DNA of 6,763 nucleotides from NCBI GenBank assembly GCA_023430245.1, contig JAEZBA010000385.1, positions 1-6,763 on the forward strand, read 5' to 3'. Both the position numbers and the translations under genes were made by a program. Below the pieces are notes generated by a model. That model did no database searches. It saw only the letters and a list, made by a program, of their open reading frames with translations, and was not told where the DNA came from. Below, one piece after another: positions 1 through 6,763 of this stretch (the stretch's first letter is position 1; each line of letters opens with the position of its first letter). This DNA is from Pseudomonadota bacterium (GTDB lineage Bacteria; Pseudomonadota; Alphaproteobacteria; Rhizobiales; Xanthobacteraceae).

Positions 1-785
1 GTCAGGCCGGGATGCTTGAGCAGGCGCGTATAGAAGGTCGGCACACCCATCATCGATGTCGCCTTCGGCAGATAGCGCATGACCTCGTCGGCGTCGAACT
101 TCGACAGGAAAATCATCGCGCCGCCGGCGAACATCAGCGTGTTGCTGGCCACGAACAGGCCGTGCGTGTGATAGATCGGCAGCGCATGCAGCAACACGTC
201 CTGATCGGTGAAGCGCCAGTAATCCCTCAATGTCTCGGCATTCGACGCGAGATTGCGATGCGTGAGCATCGCGCCCTTGGACCGGCCGGTGGTGCCGGAC
301 GTATAGAGAATAGCGGCAAGGTCGTCGTCCTCGCGCGGCACATCGGCAAATTCCTTCGGTGCCTTGGCGGCGGCGTCGATCAGGCTCCCCTGCCCTTTCG
401 CATCCAGCGTCTCCACCGATGCAACGCCGCGATTGCTCGCAACCTCCGCAAGTCCCTCGCGCTTTGAGGGATCGCAGACCACGAGCTTCGGCTCGGCATC
501 GCCGATGAAATAATCCAGCTCGGTCAGCGTATAGGCGGTGTTGAGCGGCAGATAGACCGCACCGGCCCGCAGGGTCGCGAGATAGAGCAGCAGGTTCTCG
601 ACCGTCTTCTCGACCTGGACCGCGACCCGATCACCCGGCTCGACGCCGGCCAGCACCAGCGCATTTGCCATTTGAGCGGAGCGTACAAGCATGTCGCCAT
701 AGGATAGCGTGGTGCCGTCGGCCTTGACGATGAAGAGGCGCGCCGGCGACGCGATGCGCGAGCGGATCGTTTCAAACAGATTCAT
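1..785 (-). CDS. matB: Malonyl-CoA synthetase MatB, N-terminal half (3' end outside window)
   Basis: Malonate--CoA ligase of the AMP-binding (ANL) superfamily, a cytoplasmic enzyme making malonyl-CoA from malonate, ATP and CoA through a malonyl-AMP intermediate. Translating the minus strand from the ATG at 785 gives 261 open codons to the window edge, starting MNLFETIRSRIASPARLF. The phosphate-binding loop YTSGTTGRSKG lies at residues 161-171, and YHTHGLF at about 205-211 fits the substrate-pocket region of this family. MatB proteins are about 500 residues, so roughly the C-terminal half is missing here, including the mobile subdomain with the catalytic lysine. The start is chosen because it matches the usual MatB N-terminus and lies 11 bases after the matA stop. 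That spacing implies co-transcription and probably translational coupling, with only a weak GAAG ribosome site overlapping the matA end. Another acyl-CoA ligase is possible, but the coupling to malonyl-CoA decarboxylase makes MatB by far the best reading. Confidence 0.93.
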   Translation of the reverse strand, partial: MNLFETIRSRIASPARLFIVKADGTTLSYGDMLVRSAQMANALVLAGVEPGDRVAVQVEKTVENLLLYLATLRAGAVYLPLNTAYTLTELDYFIGDAEPKLVVCDPSKREGLAEVASNRGVASVETLDAKGQGSLIDAAAKAPKEFADVPREDDDLAAILYTSGTTGRSKGAMLTHRNLASNAETLRDYWRFTDQDVLLHALPIYHTHGLFVASNTLMFAGGAMIFLSKFDADEVMRYLPKATSMMGVPTFYTRLLKHPGL

Positions 786-796
786 GATTTAGGTCT

Positions 797-2161
797 TCAG
801 GCTTTGTTGGACACAGGAATGAGATCGCCGGTGGGACCGGGCCGCGCCAGTTTCTTGACGGCGTTGGACGTGACCACGGTGCGCGTCTCGGCAAAAGCCT
901 CGTGGTTCTTCTCGATATCGTCGAGGTCGTAGAGGTAGTTGACCATGACACCATAGGACTGGTGCATGCCGTTCTCGGAGGAATCGGCGAGGAAGTGAAT
1001 CTTTTCGAGCCGCGCGCCATTGCCCAGATGGAAACGAGCGACCGGATCGGCCGGCAGACCGCGAGCGTTGCGTGCATGCATGAAATACCACGCTGCGGCC
1101 CGCTTCAGCGGCTCCTCGACCGGCTCGCGGGTCTCCGCCACCTGCCACCAGCCCTCGATGTCGAGATTGGCGAGAGCGTTGAGGTCGTCCTGCGTCAGCG
1201 CCCGGGACGAGTCGGACTGCCGCTCGCGCTTCAGCCAGCTGGCAAATCCCGGAACCGGCGACAGCGTCACGAAGGTTTTCAGGCGCGGATTGACCTTCGA
1301 AATTTCCTCAACCACCTGCTTGATCAGGAAATTGCCGAACGACACGCCGGCAAGCCCGCGCTGACAATTGGAAATCGAGTAGAAGGTCGCTGTATCGACC
1401 TGATTGGCGTCGAGTATCGGGCGGCTGGCTGACAGGATCGGCGCAATCGAGCCCGGCATGTCCGCGGTCAGCGCGACCTCGACGAAAATCAGCGGCTCGT
1501 CGATCAGCGCGGGATGGAAGAACGCGAAACAGCAGCGGTCGTCCGGATCGATCCGGCGGCGCAAATCGTCCCAGCTCCGGATTTTGTGCACCGCCTCGTG
1601 CTTGATGATCTTCTCGAGAATGTTGGCGGGTGTCGACCAGTCGATATCCCGCAGAACCAGAAAGCCGCGATTGAACCAGGACGAGAACAGATGCACGAAA
1701 TCGGCGTCCACCACCGCGAGGTCGCGGCGGTGCGCCATGGCGTCGAGCAATTGTTCGCGCATCCGCACCAGCGCTGCGGTGCCGCCCGGCGCGAGGTTGA
1801 GCCTGCGGAACAGTTCCTGCCGGCGCGGCTCGGCGGCCTGGTGGACCTCGCCTGCAGTCATGTCGTTCGGATTGGCCTGCCAGGCTGCGATCGCTTTTTC
1901 CATCCGCGCCTGATCGGGACCGAATTGCTGGGCCAGCGCTTCGAAGAATGCGGTACGGGGGCCGATGGTCAGCGCCGCATAGCGATTGAGGATTTCGCGG
2001 GCTAGCGCCACCCCGGAGGCCTCGCCCCGGCCGGACAGTAGGTCCTCGCACAGCACCACAAAGTCGGCGGACCGGGTGACCGCGTTTGTGCGCCGCGTCA
2101 GAAGTTTTCGTCCGCGATCCGAGATCGTCTGCAGCAAGTCACCGAAAAAAGCGCCATTCAT
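797..2161 (-). CDS. matA: Malonyl-CoA decarboxylase
   Basis: Converts malonyl-CoA to acetyl-CoA and CO2 in the cytoplasm, the second step of malonate use after MatB. The product is 454 residues from the ATG at 2161, close to the roughly 460 usual for bacterial members. The N-terminal half is the helical domain of the family; the C-terminal half is the GNAT-like catalytic domain. There, residues 260-310 hold FYSISNCQRGLAGVSFGNFL and TLSPVPGFASWL, and about 374-383 holds VARFHLGNGA. Ser301 in TLSPVPGF and His378 in RFHLGNGA align, by recall of the family, with the catalytic Ser-His pair of human MCD (Ser329, His423). The frame stays open to an ATG at 2281, but the 40 extra residues look like translated leader, the family N-terminus begins at MNGAFFGDLL, and GGAGAAGG lies 11 bases before the chosen ATG. 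A third in-frame ATG at 2209 (preceded by GGACGGA) cannot be excluded. First gene of the minus-strand operon with matB. Confidence 0.95.
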   Translation of the reverse strand: MNGAFFGDLLQTISDRGRKLLTRRTNAVTRSADFVVLCEDLLSGRGEASGVALAREILNRYAALTIGPRTAFFEALAQQFGPDQARMEKAIAAWQANPNDMTAGEVHQAAEPRRQELFRRLNLAPGGTAALVRMREQLLDAMAHRRDLAVVDADFVHLFSSWFNRGFLVLRDIDWSTPANILEKIIKHEAVHKIRSWDDLRRRIDPDDRCCFAFFHPALIDEPLIFVEVALTADMPGSIAPILSASRPILDANQVDTATFYSISNCQRGLAGVSFGNFLIKQVVEEISKVNPRLKTFVTLSPVPGFASWLKRERQSDSSRALTQDDLNALANLDIEGWWQVAETREPVEEPLKRAAAWYFMHARNARGLPADPVARFHLGNGARLEKIHFLADSSENGMHQSYGVMVNYLYDLDDIEKNHEAFAETRTVVTSNAVKKLARPGPTGDLIPVSNKA

Positions 2162-2172
2162 CGCAACGTTAA

Positions 2173-2180
2173 CCTTCTCC
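2173..2180 (-). promoter_or_regulatory. Ribosome binding site of matA
   Basis: On the minus strand GGAGAAGG lies upstream of the ATG at 2161. The AAGG part is 11 bases from the start, slightly long but acceptable. It is the main nucleotide evidence for starting matA at 2161 rather than at 2209 or 2281. Confidence 0.5.
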
Positions 2181-2234
2181 CGCGGCGTTTTCCCGCACCC
2201 CGCTCTCATAGCAGATTCCGTCCAGCCCCCGGGA

Positions 2235-2254
2235 TGGTTTTCGAGGTGGTTTTC
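2235..2254. repeat. Short direct repeat TGGTTTTC, 12-base period
   Basis: TGGTTTTC occurs exactly at 2235-2242 and again at 2247-2254. The copies are in the same orientation with start-to-start spacing of 12 bases, about one helical turn. They lie in the divergent control region, 74-93 bases upstream of the preferred matA start. Tandem half-sites of this spacing can bind a regulator, but two 8-mers may also arise by chance. Confidence 0.35.
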
Positions 2255-2302
2255 ACCGCACGATCCGGTATAGGCTGTCATTGGGATAATAATAAATAAT
2301 CG

Positions 2303-4357
<2,055 letters not shown>

Positions 4358-4400
4358 GGTTCGATCGACGATAAAGTGGGACGACACTGGCAATGACGGA

Positions 4401-4414
4401 CGGCAAAAATGCCG
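4401..4414 (+). other. Small hairpin in the leader of the binding-protein gene
   Basis: CGGCA (4401-4405) and TGCCG (4410-4414) form a perfect 5-pair stem around an AAAA loop, ending six bases before the strong ribosome site. It lies within the 76-base spacer between the ATPase stop and the binding-protein start. No U tract follows, so it is not a terminator. It might keep the ribosome site exposed or protect a processed transcript, or it may be chance. Confidence 0.3.
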
Positions 4415-4419
4415 ACGAA

Positions 4420-4427
4420 AGGGAGGA
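4420..4427 (+). promoter_or_regulatory. Strong ribosome binding site of the solute-binding protein gene
   Basis: AGGGAGGA ends six bases before the ATG at 4434, near-ideal strength and spacing. It decides the start: the frame is open back to an ATG at 4335 inside the ATPase gene, but using it would put 33 polar residues before the export signal. The strength fits the high abundance expected of periplasmic binding proteins and contrasts with the weak sites of the flanking genes. Confidence 0.85.
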
Positions 4428-4433
4428 ATACAA

Positions 4434-6047
4434 ATGAAGATATCAAGACGCACTGCGCTGAAAGGGACCGCCGGGGCGCTCGCCTTGGGCATGGGCAGCC
4501 TGAATTTCGACTTCACTAAGGCCTATGCCCAGGCCGAAAAGGCCAAGCGCGGCGGCAATCTCAATTTCGCAATCAGCGCCGAAGCGCCGCATTACGATCC
4601 GCATGCCAGCGACACCTACGCGACGCTGCATCTCGTCGCGCCGTTCTATTCGACCTTGCTGCGCTACAATCTCGACAAATTCCCCGAAATCGAGGGCGAC
4701 CTGGCGGAGTCCTGGCAGGTTGCGCCCGATCAGATGAGCTACACCTTCAAGCTCAAGCCGAACGTCAAGTTCCACGATGGCACCGCCCTCACCTCCGCCG
4801 ACATCAAGGCGACCTACGACCGCCTGCGCAATCCGCCACAAGGCGTGGTGTCGAACCGAAAGGCGACCTTCGCCGACATCGACACGATCGAAACACCCGA
4901 CCCGCTGACGGTCGTGTTCAAGATGAAGGCGTCGAATTCGTCGATGCTCGATCATTTCGCAAGCCCATGGAACGTGATCTACGCCGCCAAGGACCTTGCG
5001 GAAAATCCAGCGCTGCCGCGGACCAAGATCAACGGCACCGGCCCCTTCACCTTCGTCGAGCATGTCAAGGGCAGCCACGTGGCCGGCAAGCGCAACGAAA
5101 ACTACTTCAAGAAGGACCTGCCCTATCTCGACACCTACCGCGGCATCTTCACCCTGCAGGCGGCGGCGATGCTGAACGCCCTGCAGGGCGGTCAGGTGCT
5201 GGGCGAATTCCGCGGCGTCTCGCCGGCGGAGCGCGATCGTCTGGTGGCGGCAATGGGCGACAAGCTGCGGGTCGAGGAATCGAGCTGGACCCTCAATCTA
5301 CTGGTCGCCTTCAACGTCGAGAAGCCGCCATTCGACGACGTGCGGGTCCGCCGCGCTTTGTTGATGGCGATCGATCGCTGGGGCGGCAGCCAGGGGCTGT
5401 CCCGCATTTCCACGCTGCGTTCGGTTGGCGGCGTGGTCCGGCCCGGCTCGCCGATGGCGACACCGGAGGCAGAACTGGTCAAGCTTCCGGGTTTCTCGAA
5501 AGACATCAAGAAGTCCCGCGAAGAAGCGCGCAAGCTGCTCAAGGAAGCGGGCCATGAGAATCTGAAGTTCACGCTTTGGAATCGCAACCTGGCAATGCCC
5601 TACACCCCGGCGGGCATTTTCCTGGTCGATCAGTGGCGGCAGATCGGCGTGACCGCCGAACACAAGCAGTCGGATACAGCGCCCTATATCGCGGCGATGA
5701 ACAGCGGCAATTTCGAGGTGGCGATCGACTTCTCGAACCTGTTCAACGACGATCCGACGCTGTCGATGACCAAGTTCCTGTCCCGCGACAAGAACCCGCT
5801 CAATCTGTCGCGCTCCAACGATCCGGAGATCGACAAGCTCTACGAGATGCAGTTGCGCGAGACCGATCCGGAAAAGCGCAAGGCTCACATCCGGGCTCTG
5901 GAGAAACGGCTGTTCGAGCAGGCCTATCAGCAGCCGCTGTTCTGGTGGCATCGGATCGTGCTGACGCACAAGAACCTGATGGGGTGGCAGATGTCGCCCA
6001 GTCACAACCTCGGTGCGCAGCTCGAAGGCGTCTGGCTGAACTCCTGA
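4434..6047 (+). CDS. Tat-exported family 5 solute-binding protein of the peptide/nickel-type importer
   Basis: Periplasmic receptor that captures the substrate and delivers it to the permeases. The 537-residue product starts MKISRRTALKGTAGALALGM, with the twin arginines at residues 5-6, a hydrophobic stretch at about 11-24 and a likely signal peptidase site after AYAQA at 30-34. Export should therefore be folded, by the Tat route. There is no lipobox, and no cysteine anywhere in the chain, so it is a soluble periplasmic protein. The mature start RGGNLNFAI and the segment at 87-124 (EGDLAESW, YTFKLKPNVKFHDG, LTSADIKATYDRL) are typical of SBP_bac_5 proteins (DppA, OppA, NikA, GsiB type), as is FDDVRVRRALLMAIDR at about 300-315. 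The length is normal for the family. It is flanked by the ATPase gene 76 bases upstream and a permease gene downstream, so all three serve one importer. Ligand unknown: this family takes peptides, glutathione, nickel chelates, opines and sugars, and no residue seen here decides between them. Confidence 0.93.
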   Translation: MKISRRTALKGTAGALALGMGSLNFDFTKAYAQAEKAKRGGNLNFAISAEAPHYDPHASDTYATLHLVAPFYSTLLRYNLDKFPEIEGDLAESWQVAPDQMSYTFKLKPNVKFHDGTALTSADIKATYDRLRNPPQGVVSNRKATFADIDTIETPDPLTVVFKMKASNSSMLDHFASPWNVIYAAKDLAENPALPRTKINGTGPFTFVEHVKGSHVAGKRNENYFKKDLPYLDTYRGIFTLQAAAMLNALQGGQVLGEFRGVSPAERDRLVAAMGDKLRVEESSWTLNLLVAFNVEKPPFDDVRVRRALLMAIDRWGGSQGLSRISTLRSVGGVVRPGSPMATPEAELVKLPGFSKDIKKSREEARKLLKEAGHENLKFTLWNRNLAMPYTPAGIFLVDQWRQIGVTAEHKQSDTAPYIAAMNSGNFEVAIDFSNLFNDDPTLSMTKFLSRDKNPLNLSRSNDPEIDKLYEMQLRETDPEKRKAHIRALEKRLFEQAYQQPLFWWHRIVLTHKNLMGWQMSPSHNLGAQLEGVWLNS

Positions 6048-6055
6048 CCTCACCC

Positions 6056-6085
6056 TCCCTCTCCCCGCCGCTGCGGGGAGATGGA
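6056..6085 (+). other. GC-rich intergenic hairpin between binding-protein and permease genes
   Basis: Bases 6056-6068 pair with 6073-6085 at 12 of 13 positions; the one mismatch is C6059 with T6082. The core CTCCCCGC/GCGGGGAG is a perfect 8-pair stem around loop CGCT. It begins nine bases after the binding-protein stop and is preceded by a G-free, C-rich run from 6048 to 6066. Only a broken T run (TTTCT) follows, so full intrinsic termination is unlikely, especially with a permease starting just downstream. From memory, similar CTCCCCGC-type palindromes recur between genes in Bradyrhizobium and Rhodopseudomonas. A role as mRNA 3' stabiliser or partial attenuator, raising the binding protein over the permease, is an inference. 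Confidence 0.7.
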
Positions 6086-6110
6086 TTTCTCCGCTCCGAA
6101 AGACCTCCCG

Positions 6111-6763
6111 ATGCTGCGCTACACCGTCAACCGCGTGCTCTTGATGATTCCGACCCTGCTCGGCGTCGCGGTGCTCGTGGTCTTCATGCTGCGGGTGGTG
6201 CCGGGCGACATCGTGGAGGTGAAGCTCCGCGGCGACGGCGGCAACGTCACCCAGGAAGTCGTGGAAGCCGAACGCAAGCGCCTCGGCCTCGACCGCCCAT
6301 TGCTCACCCAGTTCGGCGAGTGGATGGTCAATATGGCGAAGGGCGACCTCGGCATATCGATGTGGACCGAGCGGCCGGTGATGGAGGAAATCTCGCTGCG
6401 CCTCGAACTGTCGATGCAGGTCGCGCTGATGGCGACCATCATCGCGGTGCTGCTGGCGATACCGATGGGCACCCTGGCGGCTTTGTACCGCGACACCTGG
6501 ATCGACTACGCCATCCGCATTCTCACCATCGGCGGGCTGTCGATCCCGTCGTTCTGGTTCGGCATGCTGATCATGTTGAGCCTGTTGGCCTTCTTCAACT
6601 GGCTGCCGCCCATCACGTTCACGCCGTTCTACGTCGACCCTTGGGCGAACTTCACGCAGCTGATCTGGCCGGCGATGGCGGTCGGCTACCGCTACTGCTC
6701 GGTGGTGGCGCGCATGATCCGTTCCTCGCTGCTCGAAGTGCTCAACGAGGACTACATCCGGAC
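6111..6763 (+). CDS. DppB-type inner-membrane permease of the ABC importer (3' end outside window)
   Basis: First of the two transmembrane subunits forming the channel of a dipeptide/oligopeptide/nickel-family importer. There are 217 open codons before the edge, about two thirds of the usual 310-340. The N-terminus MLRYTVNRVLLMIPTLLGVA is the classic DppB start. Helix 1 lies at about 9-30, ending in the conserved RVVPGD. A periplasmic segment follows with the family motif KGDLGISMWTERPV at 77-90. Further helices lie at about 101-125, 134-162 and 183-203. The chain is cut at LLEVLNEDYIR, the beginning of the cytoplasmic EAA loop that contacts the ATPase. An in-frame ATG at 6081 would add ten residues (MDFSAPKDLP), but it sits in the hairpin directly against GGGGAG with no spacing. 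The ATG at 6111 has a weak GAAAGA seven bases upstream and matches the family start. A DppC-type partner should follow beyond the window. Confidence 0.93.
   Translation, partial: MLRYTVNRVLLMIPTLLGVAVLVVFMLRVVPGDIVEVKLRGDGGNVTQEVVEAERKRLGLDRPLLTQFGEWMVNMAKGDLGISMWTERPVMEEISLRLELSMQVALMATIIAVLLAIPMGTLAALYRDTWIDYAIRILTIGGLSIPSFWFGMLIMLSLLAFFNWLPPITFTPFYVDPWANFTQLIWPAMAVGYRYCSVVARMIRSSLLEVLNEDYIR

Larger units (their letters stand above)
2162..2302. promoter_or_regulatory. Divergent control region between matA and the ABC importer operon
   Basis: This 141-base gap separates two outward-reading operons, so promoters for both must lie here or overlap the gene starts. It holds an exact 8-base direct repeat (2235-2242 and 2247-2254) and a pure A/T tract at 2286-2300 just before the importer start, striking in such GC-rich DNA. 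GATAAT at 2285-2290 resembles a -10 box for rightward transcription, but no good -35 sits 16-18 bases before it. The TTGTATACAA-type operator I recall for rhizobial MatR was not found. I therefore assign no specific promoter or regulator. Confidence 0.5.

Noticed and set aside
12..467. Plus-strand open frame opposite matB
   Set aside because: The minus strand encodes an unmistakable AMP-binding ligase across the same bases. The plus frames at 902-1432 and 1514-2005 opposite matA are likewise shadows.
537..543. Ala instead of Pro after the second Walker B (CDEAVSALD) as a defect
   Set aside because: Positions given are residues of the fused ATPase. The catalytic Asp-Glu pair is intact, and Ala at this place is, as far as I recall, tolerated in DppF-type domains.
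2162..2281. Extension of matA to the ATG at 2281 (494 residues)
   Set aside because: The extra 40 residues resemble no family N-terminus, and a GGAGAAGG site and the expected start MNGAFFGDLL are found at 2161.
2252..2290. A sigma-70 promoter using TTCACC (2252) and GATAAT (2285)
   Set aside because: The gap of 27 bases is far too long. CTGTCA at 2275 also has no -10 at the right distance, so no promoter pair is claimed.
5298..6053. 251-codon minus-strand frame opposite the binding protein
   Set aside because: Shadow of the well-supported binding-protein gene; no recognisable domain. The same applies to the minus frames at 4443-5078 and 2597-3103.
6056..6090. Intrinsic terminator ending the operon after the binding protein
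   Set aside because: Only a short interrupted T run follows the stem, and the cognate permease begins about 25 bases later, so complete termination is improbable.

Overview
The window is an ordinary stretch of high-GC chromosome, most likely from an alphaproteobacterium of the Bradyrhizobium/Rhodopseudomonas group. That placement is an inference. It rests on GC-rich codon use, the closeness of the malonyl-CoA synthetase and decarboxylase to the rhizobial/Rhodopseudomonas type, and a GC-rich intergenic hairpin of a kind common in those genomes. I see no phage, transposon, CRISPR, tRNA or rRNA signature.

Left part, minus strand (positions 1 to 2161): a two-gene malonate operon. The upstream gene encodes malonyl-CoA decarboxylase (matA). 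Eleven bases after its stop begins malonyl-CoA synthetase (matB), whose 3' half lies outside the window. MatB would activate free malonate to malonyl-CoA with ATP, and MatA would decarboxylate it to acetyl-CoA and CO2, feeding central metabolism.

Centre (2162 to 2302): a 141-base divergent intergenic region. It carries a direct repeat and a 15-base pure A/T tract, but no promoter that I can assign firmly.

Right part, plus strand (2303 to the window end): an ABC importer operon of the dipeptide/oligopeptide/nickel family. The order is a fused double-ATPase gene (two nucleotide-binding domains in one 684-residue chain, GsiA-like), a Tat-exported family 5 solute-binding protein, and the start of a DppB-type permease cut by the window edge. 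The second permease (DppC-type) would be expected just beyond. A 12-of-13-pair hairpin sits between the binding-protein gene and the permease gene, where a stabiliser or attenuator would make the binding protein more abundant than the membrane parts.

The most thought-provoking feature is the head-to-head pairing of malonate catabolism with a peptide-type importer of unknown substrate. No dedicated malonate carrier is visible in the window. I found no clear evidence of a wholly new system.
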